Below are positions 1 through 10,974 of a stretch of 64,000 nt of DNA, in pieces. Each line of letters opens with the position of its first letter. Within the stretch, counting starts at the first letter, position 1. A program made the position numbers and the translations under genes. Location of the stretch: assembly GCA_029448655.1 (NCBI GenBank), contig JACCLO010000014.1:744001-808000 (forward strand), given 5' to 3'. This DNA comes from Wolfiporia cocos. Taxonomy: Eukaryota; Basidiomycota; Agaricomycetes; Polyporales; Phaeolaceae. A model generated the notes under the pieces. The model searched no databases, was not told the origin of the DNA, and saw only the letters and a list, made by a program, of their open reading frames with translations.

Positions 1-4
1 TAAG

Positions 5-546
5 TGTTACAGTTCTCCCAGGTACACTCAAATATTCCGTTTGACGCCTCACCGTGTATGAGGACTTAGCGTTCAACCGCTGTACCCAGCGCTCTATTTC
101 TAAGGGGCCTCCGCTCAACCGTAGGCCCTGTTTCATGTATAACAACCCTATGCCCACTCTCTGTGTCCACATCTCGTTCTAGCTGATATTCTGTGTCCAA
201 CCACAGTAGTTCCGTGTTTCATCTCTTGTTGCGCTCAACCGCAACACTTCTCCTTTATTACCTATATCGTTAGCCCGACGGACTTAATAGTAGTAGTACC
301 AAAGACACTATGACCCCAATTAACAGATTGCAGTATATAACCTGATGTAAATATCGGTCGAGTTCCTCAGCTCGACCTTGTTGAATTCAAAGATCTTATA
401 CTCGTTCTCAAAGGCTTGATCAATTAAGCCTGCAGCTTGTATATCGACGCTCTGACTCAGAAGAGTCCGACGAGTAGTGCGCTACTCGATACGCTGAGTA
501 ACTCGACTTAGTTATTTTGCGTTGAACGGATATTCGATCCATAACA
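5..546 (+). repeat. Diverged gypsy LTR, opposite orientation
   Basis: This stretch is a diverged relative of the LTRs at 1438-2148 and 7109-7807, in the opposite orientation. It starts TGTTACAG and ends ATAACA. It shares recognisable blocks with them, including the segment reading GCTCGACCTTGTTG, the segment CTTATACTCGTTCTCAAA and the terminal block TATTCGATCCATAACA. It may be a solo LTR or the end of an element lying outside the window. Only four bases lie to its left, so a target duplication cannot be checked. Confidence 0.5.
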
Positions 547-554
547 CGTCAGGC

Positions 555-1437
555 CTACCATCGGGTGGGCCCAAGTCTTTCATGACCAGACAGTCGTGAT
601 GGTCGCGGGTCGGCCCATGACTGCTGCAACCAAATGGTTGTGATGGTTGCAGGTCGGCCCACAACCATCGTGACTCCATGGTCATGATGGTCGCGGGTCA
701 GCCCACCAATGCTGTGACCAAACGATTGTGATGGTTGCGGGTCGGCCCACCACTTCTGTGACCAGACAGTTATGACGGTCGCGCGTCAACCCATGACTGC
801 CGCAACTGGGTGGTTATGATGGTCGCGGGTCGGCCCACCACTTCTGCGACCAGACAGTTGTGATGGTCATGGGTCGGCCCATGACCATCACGACTGGATG
901 GTTGTGACGGTTGCGGGTTGGCCCACGACAACTGCGACCAGACAGTTACGACAGTTGCAGGTCAGCCCACAACCATCGTGACTCCATGGTCATGACGGTC
1001 GCGGGTCAGCCCAACAATGCCGTGACCAAATGATTGTGATGGTTGCGGGTCAGTCCATGACTTCTGTGACTAAACAGTTGTGATGGTTGCGGGTCGGCCC
1101 ACAACCATCACGGCTCCACGGTCATGACGGTCGCGGGTCGGCCCACAACTGCTGTGACCAGATGGTTGTGACAGTTGCGGGTCGGCTCATGACTTCCATG
1201 ACTGGACGGTTGTGACAGTCGTGGGTCAGCCCATGACAACCGCAACCAGACAGTTGTGACGGTTGCGGGTCGGCTCACAACCATCGCAGCTCCATGGTCA
1301 TGATGGTCGCGGGTCGGCCCACCAATGCCATGACCAAACGATTGTGACGGTTGCGGGTTGGCTCACAATTTCCACAACCCGACAGTTGTGATGGTCGCTG
1401 GTTGGCCCACAATCACCATGACCTGATGGTGGGTGGG
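555..1437. repeat. 44-bp minisatellite, about 19-20 units
   Basis: This is a tandem array with a regular 44-bp period, seen as recurring GGTCGCGGGTCGGCCCA-like cores at 601, 645, 689, 733, 777, 821 and 865 and onward. Units vary by point changes, mostly C/T and G/A, and contain imperfect palindromes around CATGGTCATGATGG. The gypsy element at 1438-7807 sits inside the last unit: the array sequence GTGGGCCCACCAATGCC resumes right after it. No coding role is evident. Confidence 0.9.
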
Positions 1438-2148
1438 TGTTACGGGTCGAATACCCATTCGTATATTCAAGTCGCGAATATAGATCGTTCTTTCTGCACC
1501 TAAGCACGTCGCCGTATGCAAGGCAAATACTCGTTAGATGCCTTCAGGTCCTTAGTGAAATCCTTAGGAGATCGGTTAATATCCAATTCACGTTAGAGGA
1601 TATAATCTGTTTGGGTGCGAGTCAAATAGAATGTAAGACTTGCTTAAGTCCGAGAAGTCAGTGTGCACTTCGAGGACTTAGTCGTTCGGTTGCTCGAGCG
1701 AGGAATACTGAGCGTAGTTTCCTACATTTGAGAACGAGTATAAGACTTCTTGTTTGTACAACAAGGTCGAGCTGAAGAGCCTCGACAGTAAGTACATGAG
1801 TTTATATACTACGTTAAGTTTTAGGGGTCAGGCCTGTCCCAGATGTCACCGTTACCATCTTTGCTATAGTACCAAACGTTTGATAAGTTTGTAGTGATGT
1901 GTCTGAAACGATAGATAGAAATGATGATGGCGGTTGAACGCCATTTCTCAGCTAATCAAATGATAATCATGAAACGGGGACAGAGTGGATCTGTCAAAAG
2001 TGAAACACACCCTACATGCTAATACAACTGGGGATACGCCCAATAGAGTCACGAGTAGCCAGGGGGTTGGTTGTGCAACAAGTCCCTGTATTGTATTCGC
2101 CCGGTGGTGAGTTCTGTCGATATTCGGAAATTAACAATAACCGTAACA
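1438..2148 (-). repeat. 3' LTR of the gypsy element
   Basis: This LTR is 711 bp long with TGTTACGG/CCGTAACA inverted termini. It is a direct repeat of 7109-7807 and abuts the polypurine tract at 2149-2160, which makes it the 3' LTR of the minus-strand element. Confidence 0.93.
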
Positions 2149-2160
2149 TCAGCCCCTCCC
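2149..2160 (-). other. Polypurine tract (plus-strand primer site)
   Basis: On the minus strand this reads GGGAGGGGCTGA immediately before the 3' LTR, as expected for the polypurine tract that primes plus-strand synthesis. It directly follows the stop of the last open frame. Confidence 0.75.
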
Positions 2161-5100
2161 TAGGCATTCGTCGGCCTCGACGGATCCTCCAAGTTCCCCT
2201 CCTCAGAGTGCCTCAGCATCCTGCTCGTTGTAGATGTAGATGTCACCATTCCCGCTGAGGGACGGGGTCGTAGGAGTTCGCCATACGAAGTGTTGGTGGC
2301 ACTCATTCTGTCGATGACCTGGTTGATTGAGCCCACAAGTTCGGCAAATATAGTCAGGACAGTCGAGGAACCAGTGGTTGGCGGAACCACATTGTCGGCA
2401 CGGCTGCTCGGGTGAAGGCCTCGCTGGTACCCGTAGGGAAGGGATATCGCGGAGGTATTCGTTATGTTAGTACCTCCAGTGGTGTGCGGCTCGGTGGAGG
2501 TTTCGTGCGGCCCATGTGGGTAGGGAGGCGGTGTCTCGTTCGTGCTCCCTCGCACCTCGCTCAAACTCCTCGCGGGTAATGCTCTGCACCGAAGGAGATC
2601 GTCGAATAGGCGGTGTGCTATTTGCTCTTCGCTGTTGCGCTGGGGCAGCCCTAGGGCTCGTCGGGCGTGCAGGTGGTTCACGTCTCCCGTCGCCTCCCAT
2701 ACCAGAAATACGTGTCGTCGGGTCTCTAACTCCTGTTCGGCGGGCTCTCTGAGTCTCGGTAGGCAGAGGAAATAATACTCGATCGTGTTCCATAAAATTA
2801 AACGGCCTTGCAACTCGGCGTCGTTCGTCGGTGGTGAAAAAGCGGGAGGGTCGTGGCACATATTCGGGTTGGTTGGGAGTAGTGTGCTTGCGATCCTCGA
2901 AGTCGTTGAGCACGTGTCGTAATGGTGCCGTTGTGGTGGCGGCCAGTCTGTCGATAAGTCTGTCGGTGAGTAGCTCGAGTCCCTCTCTATGCGCTCGGAT
3001 ATGCCCCTCCATTTGGACGAGGTCCTCGGTAATAGTACGAGCTGTATACGTGGGTGAGGTCCTGCGCAATGTCAAAGAGGGCCGTCCAGCCATCGGCTCG
3101 GCCAGCAAAGGGTCCCTCGGCCCTGTACCAGAGTAGGGTGTGTCTGATCTGTAGATGTTGGGGGGAGTGCCTCTTCGGCAGCGAACCTCTTGGTCATCCT
3201 TCTCTGCGACCTGCGTCACTGTGGGGGGTTGTGGCACGGCGAGGGAGCTGGTGAGGAGTCGTCGACATACTATCACTGTTCGGTTTTTGAGTGTTGGGGT
3301 TGTCCTTACTCTCGTCCTGTGGTAGTCTTTTATCAACTCCTTGGAGTGTTCCAAATTTCCCTCGTCTTCCCATGAGTTGTCAGCTGTGGCATAGCCTTTC
3401 CACTTGACAAAGTATTGGTGCTTCTTTCCTTGCCATCTGTCAGCCAGGATAGCTTCGACTTCGTATTCTTCCTGTCCCTTGATGATATCAGGTGGCGGCC
3501 GTAGGTAATTGGGTCCGTGCACCTTCGTTTCTCTGAATGGTTTTAGTAAGGCAGCGTGGAATACCGGATGAATTTTCCAGCTCATCGGTAACTGCAACCG
3601 GTATGTTGTGGGTCCCATCTTTTCTGTGATGGTAAAGGGTCCTTCCCTTTTTGGTGCTAGCTTGCTGGATTCGTAAGGGATAGTTAGGTTTGTTGCGTCG
3701 AGCCAAACTTTGTCTCCCTTCTCAAGCTTAGGTAATTCTCGGAGGAAACGTCCAGTCATTCTTTTCTGAGCTAGTTCGTGCACGATGAATGCCATCTTTC
3801 GCGCCTCTTTGATCTTCTTGATTCTGTCGACTGCTGCCGGGACGTTCCCTACTCTGTCGTAGTCTGAGAATCCTCTCAGGGTATACCCTAAGATTATTTC
3901 AAGTGGCGTGGGTCGATTTTCAGTTCGTCGGGTGTTGTGTGCGAAATCGACGTCAGGTAGTCGTTGTACCCATTGAAACGGGTCATTCATGCAATAGATG
4001 CGAAGGTATACTTCAATTTGTTGGTTCATCCTTTCTGTTTGTCCGTCTGTCTGGGGATGGTATGCTGTGCTCATCGCCGATTCTGTTCCCTGTAGTTTGC
4101 ATAACTCTTTGAAAAGTCTTGATGCAAACTGTGGCCCCCTGTCTGAAATGATCTTTCAGGGAATGCCATATGGCGAGTAGATCTTTCGGTGGAATATCTC
4201 TGCCGCCCCTTCGCTAGTGATTGTTTTGTCGCAAGGGGTGAGAGAGATTGCCTTAGATAGGCCATGGTCGACGATCACCATCATTGTGTCGTATCTTCCC
4301 ACTCTTGGCAGATCGGTGACAAAGTCAACCGAGCATTGTGAGAAGGGGAGGGCGTCCTCCCGCGTCGGTATCGGTTGTAGTGGGGGTTTGATCGGGCTTC
4401 GATCAGGTTTCATCTGTTGACAGATTGCGCAGCCCCGGACATATTCCGCTATCATTGTTCTCATGTCAGGCCACCAAAAATGCGTCGTGACCTGTATCGT
4501 TGTTCCCCAGATTCCAGGGTGTCCGGCTGGGATTGAGTCGTGGTATTTTGAGATGACGTCCCGTCGAAGACCCTCATTTTTTGGTACGTACATCCTGCCC
4601 TTGTAGAGCAATATTCCATCCGTTTGCTGCCAATCATCTGCGGCGGTCCTTGCGGGGAATTCGCCTGTTCCTTCTAGGGCGCGGATCGCCTGTTCCGCAG
4701 ATTCATCTCGATTGTTGGCACTTTTGATTCGATCAATGATTGGGATCTGGATCGCATGGACTACGAGCTCATCTGGGATCATGGTTATTCCCTTGTTGTC
4801 TTCGTCGCTTTCATCAAGGTGATACAACCTAGAAAGTGTGTCCGCCATGACCAATTTTCTTCCGGGGACGTGCTGCAGCTTCAGGTCGAATTGCGAGAGG
4901 AATAGATGCCATCTCGCTTGTCGCCGATTTAGGCACTGTGCGCTTCTCCAGTACGTCAGGTTCTGGTGATCACTTCGGATCAAGATCCGATGCGGTGCTC
5001 CTTCTAACAGGTGCCGCCATTCTTCTAGTGCTTGGACTATTTCGCGATCATAGATTTTGTAGTTCCGTTCTGCTGGTGTTAGGGATTGTGAGAGATATCC

Positions 5101-5390
5101 CACCGGCCGTTCGTGCCCCGTTTCATTCGTCTGTTTCAGCACTGCTCCTGTGGCGAACTGAGATGCGTCTGTTTCGAGGATAAATGGTTTTTCCTTGTCT
5201 GGCATCCCTAGTGCAGGCGCCGTCGTGAATGCTTGTTTCATGAAGTCGAACGCCTTCTGTTCTTTATTCGTCCACTGGAACCCTGTTCCTGTGACCGTTT
5301 TCGTGAGGTCTACCAGAGGTCGGGCATGCGTTGAGTAGTGATCGATAAACTTTTGGTAGAAGTTTGCGAATCCTAGGAAGGATCTGACTT

Positions 5391-5792
5391 CTTTGAGATT
5401 TCGGGGAGTCGGCCACTCTTGAATCCCATTGAGTTTTGCTGGGTCCATCTGGATATTTCCTGGGGTGATGACTAGTCCCAGAAATTCGACTCTGTCGACA
5501 CCGAAAGCGCATTTCTCGGGTTTCACAAAGAGGTGGTTATCCACCAATCTCCGAAGGATCCGCCGCTCCCGTTCCTTGTGTATTTTCTCTTCTTTGAGAT
5601 TTCAGGGAGTCGGCCAGTCTTTAATCCCGTTGAGTTTCGCTGGGTCCATCTGGATATTTCCTGGGGTAATGACCAGCCCCAGAAATTCGACTCTGTCGAC
5701 GCCAAAGGCGCATTTTTCGGGTTTCACAAAGAGGTGGTTATCCACCAGTGTTTGGAGAATTCGTTGCTCTCGTTCCTTGTGCGTTTTCTCAT
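5391..5792 (-). repeat. 201-bp tandem duplication inside reverse transcriptase
   Basis: Copies at about 5391-5591 and 5592-5792 are near identical and cover the RT part after the catalytic YMDD motif (VDNHLFVKPEKCAFGVDRVE appears twice). The period is 201 bp, exactly 67 codons, so the frame is kept. A C-to-T change at the junction makes a TGA stop in one copy. Confidence 0.9.
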
Positions 5793-6284
5793 TTTCCGAG
5801 AAAATGAGGATGTCGTCCATGTAGACAAGCACCCATCCTTCGAGAATTTCTTCTTTCAGGATTTCATTCATCATTGCCTGGAAGGAAGGTTCCCGGTGCG
5901 TTGCATAATCCGAAAAACATAACCGTGGGCTCGTATAACCCTCGGTTTGTTTTGAAAGCCGCCTTCCATTGGTCTCCTTCCTTGATTCGAACGTTGTTGT
6001 ATCCCGCCCTAAGATCCATCTTCGTAAAGATCTTTGCTCCTTTCAGTTTCTCCAGGAGCTCTGAGATGAGTGGCAGGGGATAAACGTTCTTTATTGTCCC
6101 TTCGTTCAGATATCGATAATCTTGACATGGCCGGAGGCCATTGTCTTTCTTTGGGACGAAAAAAAAGGGTGACGCCATTGGGGATTTTGAAGGAACTATG
6201 AATCCCTTAGCCAGATTTTCTTTTAGGAATTCGTCCAGTGCCCGTTGTTCTTTTGGCGACAGCGCATAGACCTTGCAGTCTCTT

Positions 6285-6734
6285 TGTCACAGATTTTTCC
6301 TTATTTTTAGCTATTTTTCCCGATTTTATACTTCAATATCTACGTTGTAGCATAGAATACGTATAACTAGCATATCACGTGACAAAGCGCTTACGCCCAT
6401 GGAAACCTTCTAGCAGGTTCCATCCTAACCAGAATCACATGCATCGTCTACGCGCACATGATCGCTGACTGATGCACTCACTTAGAATCACATGTCGAAG
6501 TATTAGATCACATGTAGCGTTACTCATCCTTAGGTACCGTAGGTCCTAGTAGTATTAGGGGTCTCGCAACGCATGTATATATACTAGGGCAGACTGAGCG
6601 TTAAACCTCAGTTCTGTTCTCCTCGATATTGAACTACAGCCTAACAAGCTACTTCATCGCCTCTTAACTTTGCTTTCTACCCTCTAAGACACCCCCAAAG
6701 GATCTTAGTAAGTATTATTATTTGGTTTGTGTCA
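6285..6734. mobile_element. Solo LTR (450 bp) inserted in gypsy pol
   Basis: The ends are TGTCACAG...GTGTCA, with a perfect 5-bp target duplication CTCTT at 6280-6284 and 6735-6739. A second copy of the same length lies inverted at 8161-8610. Removing this segment and one CTCTT rejoins the pol reading frame. It contains a TATATATAC box and no coding capacity, as expected for a solo LTR left by recombination. Confidence 0.9.
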
Positions 6735-7108
6735 CTCTTGGCACGAAATCCGGTCTTAATTCAATTGCGTGGTCCCATGGTCTCGACGGGGGGAATGCTG
6801 CCGTGGATTCCTTACTGAATACCTTGGTGAAGTCTAATAGGTGTTTTGGGACCATCTCTTCGATCGTTTTTTCTGGTTCGGGGGTTTTCTGTGCGAATTC
6901 TTGGGATTTCGTCAATGCTTTCCGGACAGCATTAATGATCTGTATCTTTGTTCGGAACTTCCTTCGCATCTCCTCTTTCTTCCCTATGATCCTGGGGCCT
7001 TCTTTTGCGAAGCGTCGGATTGCTTCGTACTCTCTGGGAGTGTATATGTATAATCGTCGATTTGTTTCTTCCGGCTGGTCTGTGGATCCAAGCCCTTTCT
7101 CCCCTCGT

Positions 7109-7807
7109 TGTTACGGGTCGAATACCCATTCGTATATTCGAGACGCGAATATAGATCGTTCTTCTGCACGTAGGCACGTTGCCGTATGCAAGGCAAATAC
7201 TCTTTAGATGCCTTCAAGTCCTAGGTAGAATCCTTAGGAGATCGGTTAATATCCAATGCGCGTTAGAGGATATAATCTGTTCAGGTGTGAGTCCGATAGA
7301 ATATAGGACTCGCCTAAGTCCGAGAAGTCAATGTGCACTTCGAGGACTTAGTCGTTCAGTTGCTCGAGCGAGAAATACTGAGCGTAGTTTCCTACGTTTG
7401 AGAACGAGTATAAGACTTCTTGCAAGGTCGAGCTAAAGAGCCTCGACAATAAGTACATGAGTTTATATACTACGTTAGGTTTCAGGGGTCAAGTCTGTCC
7501 CAGATGTCACCGATACTATCTACGCTATAGTACCAAACGTTTGATAAGTATGTAGTGATATATCCGAGACGATAGATAGGAATGATGGCGGTTGAACGCC
7601 ATCTATCAGTAAGTAAACGATGAACATGAAACGGTGGCAGAGTTGGATCTGCCAAAGATGAAACGTGTCCTACAGACTAGTACAACTGGGGATGTGCCCA
7701 GTAGAGTCACGAGTAGCCAGGGGAGTTGGTTGTGCAACAAGTCCCTGTATCGTATTCGCCCGGTGGTGAGTTCTGTCGATATTCGAAAATTAAGAATAAC
7801 CGTAACA
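7109..7807 (-). repeat. 5' LTR of the gypsy element
   Basis: This LTR is 699 bp long with TGTTACGG/CCGTAACA termini. It is a direct repeat of 1438-2148 and lacks a 12-bp segment present there. The target duplication GTGGG follows at 7808-7812. Confidence 0.93.
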
Positions 7808-8160
7808 GTGGGCCCACCAATGCCACGATTTCCCCTTCATAGTCAATGACAATGTCAACTACAGGAAGGGACATGGTGATGGTTTGTTGATGAGAGCTGG
7901 CAAAAGAGTGATGACCTGTATTATTCTTGTATTGTTTGATGCATCAGTCACACATTCCACAGCTTCAGAAGTTCCATTCCAAACAGCCTCAAGACTTGGG
8001 ATTGCCACAATCATGCTTCATGTGAAGTGTACAGATACATGCATCCATGGTGAGTTCTGAATTTATGTGTATCAGGTATCCCAACACATCATCTACCAGA
8101 TGCCAGGGATATCATCAAGGAGGCCATAGAAGACAACTCCCTCATGGTATTGGGCAAGAC

Positions 8161-8610
8161 TGACACAAACCAAGACTAATACTCACTAAATGACTTGTTG
8201 GGTCACTTAGAAGTGTCAGAGTAGATAGTTTGAGGCAAAGAGATCGCTTGTTAGGCTAAGAGCTCAATTGTCGAGGAGAACAGAACTGAGGTGTTACACT
8301 CAGACTGTCCTAGTATATATACATGTGTTGTCAGACCTCTAATACTACTAGGATCCTTGGTACTACAGCATGAGTAAGACGGCACATGATCTCAGAGTGT
8401 GACTACGTTGCTATGACTAATGCTCAGTCAGCGGTCACGGGCTGGCTGTGCATGTATGTGATTCTGGTACATGGAACCTGCTAGAAGGTTCTGCTATGTT
8501 CTAAGCGCTCTGTCACGTGACTGCCTGGTATACACTATCTACGCTATGTACATTAATACTGAAGTATAAAATCGGGAAAAATAGCTAAAGATATGGAAAA
8601 ATCTGTGACA
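8161..8610. mobile_element. Solo LTR (450 bp), second copy, inverted
   Basis: This is the same family and length as 6285-6734 in reverse orientation. The ends are TGACACAAACC...ATCTGTGACA, with a perfect target duplication AAGAC at 8156-8160 and 8611-8615. Confidence 0.9.
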
Positions 8611-8683
8611 AAGACCATTAGTGGCCAGGAACACCAAAGGAGATGGTGCAGATGATATGCCTGTTAGGACACTGTCCGATTTC

Positions 8684-9160
8684 TGACCCAGAGACTCACT
8701 TGTATGTCTTTTGTAGATGGTTTGGTTACTCAAGCGTAGAAACTAAGCAGCAGTAGGTAGTAGAGCTAATGCGGCGGGGTAGAGCAATGAATTGTTCTAA
8801 GGTCTTACGCCTTAGAGGAGCAGCTTATATACACATGTGGGAGCCGTTCAGATAAGCATGCCCTAAAGTAATGGGTCTGTGCGCCCCAGCGGTAATGCTG
8901 TGCGCTTACAGGAGAATGAGTCACGTTGACTAGTTCTAAGTCATATGACGTGTGAGTCATAGGCCAATCAGTATATACAACGGGCCGCTGACGAGAACAT
9001 TATGAGTCACATATTCTAATACCTTCGAGAGGATTCGAGAAGAGTGACGTTCAGTGGTTAGGGTTTCTAACTACGTTGAATAGGAATTGTCATAAGACAA
9101 GTCGGAGAAAATTGGTATAAATTTGGGAAAAATTAGGTAAATGCCTAGAAAACTGTGACA
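8684..9160. mobile_element. Solo LTR (477 bp), related family
   Basis: It begins TGACCCAGAGACTC and ends AAAACTGTGACA, flanked by a perfect 5-bp duplication ATTTC (8679-8683 and 9161-9165). Its CTGTGACA end matches the 450-bp LTR family but the body differs, so it is a related but distinct LTR. A TATATACAC box lies near 8827. Confidence 0.8.
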
Positions 9161-9375
9161 ATTTCTCATCCATGAATGGTACAGCCAGCAACTCATAGAC
9201 ATTGCTTGTCTCACGAGTGTCAACACCAAATTCCAAAATCCATACATGTACAGGACTTTGGGCCTTGTGTGGCCATACATGGATGATAATGAGGGAGGGG
9301 AGAATACCAAGATAAATCAGTTACTCTGAGTGAAGCTGTGGAGGATACTCGACTTCGACGTGCATTTCATCACTG

Positions 9376-9540
9376 ATGCCACTGGGAAACTTCAAATTGA
9401 TCCGTTGGTGTTCTTTCAAAGGCTGCATCTTGTTCAGAACCAATTTGGCAGCAGAAATATCTGCATCCACACACAGCACACTACGAATGTTTTATTGCTT
9501 CATTACCTGCAACAGACCAGTGCACAGAGGCTACAGCAAT
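9376..9540 (-). repeat. Copy A of an eroded coding repeat
   Basis: This stretch is similar in sequence and order to 10677-10850. Both carry an AAATATCTRCAT...CACACAGCA-like core, and on the minus strand both encode variants of a peptide like LCVDADISAAKLVL. The protein family is not recognised; these look like remains of a repeated mobile gene. Confidence 0.45.
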
Positions 9541-9678
9541 TGCTCTGATAATGCTCCAAAGCGAGCTTACACAGAAAGATCTGGAATGGAGCAATGCAGT
9601 ATGAAATTCAGTGGTTATGCTCATTGTAGACAGGATCGAGACACAAACAGCAAGCCTATGTAAGTGGCATACTAGAAA

Positions 9679-10658
9679 TGTGACACAAGCACTACCCTAG
9701 ACACACACCCGGGGGAAGGGGGCTCGCTCAAAGGCGCCTTCCTAGTCCGAGGCATGTAAGGCGGTAAAGGCCAAGACAAGTCTGAGGTTCGCTCAAGACT
9801 GTCTGGCGTTTATATTTCTCTACACATGTTATGGTACGTGGCCCGTAGGGCATCGGTGCTGAGGTAATCTACGTGCTACGTGGTGGCCAGTAAGGGCATC
9901 GGAGCGCGAGCACTGGTACGGCTAGGGGAGCGCTGGATGTCTATGGCAACGTAGCGGGATAGGCTCAATCGGTGGTTCTCGTCAATCGAGGGTTCACAAG
10001 TAATGGCGGGGTTCTATGTCCGTGATTGGGGCATCTGCTGTCCGAGGTTCCCAAGGACTGGTACTAAAAGATGACGTCTGCCGGGACTGTGGACTGGCCA
10101 GTACGGGCCGTGCGTGATGTAGGGTGATCGAGCGTGATCGGCTGCGATTGGTACGTAGAGTCCTGTGACTGCTAGGGTTCTCAGTCGTACAGGTGCTGCC
10201 CTGAGGTCAGTGTTCCTCATAGACTAGAGTAGCTGGGGTTTAAGGCCTCCCTTGGGCCTTAGTCCATATAGTACATAGTCCGTGCCAGTAATGGTGTGAG
10301 TCTTTGGTCGGTAATGACCGGATAGCCAGTAATGGCGGTGGTTTGTGGAGACGGGAGGCGTAGGGTTCGGTTGGTTGGGTGGACAGGGTCCTAGCCATGA
10401 GTCTGGATGGCCGTGACCTGATGAGGTGTGGTCCAGGTAGCAATGGGTTGGTCTGGTTAGGTGCTACTGGGCTCATCATGTTTGGTCGGGGTCACATGAC
10501 TGCTAGTGGCTTTATGTTGGACTGGTCGTGAGGTCTGGGACTGGGGTTCTTAGGTGGGGCTGGTGATGCTGTTAGCTAGTGCCCGTAGTGGTACATTCGT
10601 AGGGCATGGATCTAGCTGAGGCATTGGGTTTCCAGCCTCGGGGGTGCTCTTGATGATC
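9679..10658. mobile_element. Possible solo LTR or other insertion (980 bp)
   Basis: This block has a distinct, G-rich composition between the two similar remnants at 9376-9540 and 10677-10850. It starts TGTGACACAAGC and is flanked by AGAAA on both sides (9674-9678 and 10659-10663). The right end does not give a clean CA terminus and inverted termini are weak, so the boundaries and nature are uncertain. Confidence 0.3.
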
Positions 10659-10676
10659 AGAAAAGGTACTGTGCCT

Positions 10677-10850
10677 ATGAGCTTGAAATTGGTGTGTAAC
10701 AAAATGCTGCACAAATAAAACATCCAACTGCAAAAAGCTCTTTCTCATGTACAGGTACAACCAGAACAAACTTGGCCACAAAAATATCTACATTCATGCA
10801 CAGCATGCCTGGCCATATCACGGGGCATGCCACAGACCCAATGTGATGTG
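10677..10850 (-). repeat. Copy B of an eroded coding repeat
   Basis: This is the partner of 9376-9540; the minus strand encodes a peptide variant LCMNVDIFVAKFVL. It lies just downstream of the FMN dehydrogenase gene. It has no intact frame longer than about 70 codons. Confidence 0.45.
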
Positions 10851-10974
10851 CCAATGAATGGTGCTTTAGCCACTCCCCCAAAAGGGCTACAATTATACCA
10901 CGACATGAAGAGCCATCAACAGCACGATATCTTTACAAGACACCGTAGGCTAGACACATCGCTTACCAAAACCT

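Larger units (their letters stand above)
2160..7108 (-). pseudogene. gypsy pol remnant: RT, RNase H, integrase, chromodomain
   Basis: Read from 7108 downward the order is: linker before RT (7100-6735), RT (about 6284-5390, YMDDILIF motif near 5810), RNase H (TDAS and DHQNLTYW motifs), integrase zinc finger (HPG...CxxC region near 4450) and catalytic core, GKVWLDA-type C-terminal part, and a chromodomain (FVKWKGY, near 3400). A Pro-rich extension of roughly 370 residues follows the chromodomain and, after a frame change near 2500, runs to the polypurine tract. Breaks seen: a 450-bp LTR insertion at 6285-6734, a 4-bp tandem duplication frameshift near 5880, TGA stops at 5602-5604 and 4156-4158 where a related copy or context expects CGA, and a 201-bp internal duplication. 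It cannot make a functional polyprotein. Confidence 0.9.
1438..7807 (-). mobile_element. Ty3/gypsy chromovirus-type LTR retrotransposon, defective
   Basis: This is an LTR retrotransposon on the minus strand. It is bounded by two LTRs that start TGTTACGG and end CCGTAACA, and flanked by a perfect 5-bp target duplication GTGGG (1433-1437 and 7808-7812). The internal part encodes reverse transcriptase, RNase H, integrase and a chromodomain, the chromovirus arrangement of Ty3/gypsy. No gag or protease lies between the 5' LTR and pol, and no primer-binding site is recognisable next to that LTR, so about the first third of the internal region is missing. The LTRs have visibly diverged, including a 12-bp indel, so the insertion is old. 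A solo LTR of another family is inserted in pol at 6285-6734. Confidence 0.93.
7813..9678 (-). other. Eroded coding remnant split by two solo LTRs
   Basis: Outside the solo LTRs (8161-8610 and 8684-9160) the three remaining pieces read on the minus strand as fragments of one open frame. The frame continues across both insertion points once the LTRs and one target copy are ignored. Recognisable stretches are GVDTRETSNVYELLAVPF (near 9230-9170) and FLATNGL followed by QYHEGVVFYGLLDDIPG. I do not recognise the family; a DNA transposon or captured host gene is possible. Stops interrupt the part below 8100. Confidence 0.45.

Noticed and set aside
55..1437. CRISPR-like array
   Set aside because: The 44-bp units are contiguous variants without unique spacers, in a eukaryotic genome; this is a minisatellite.
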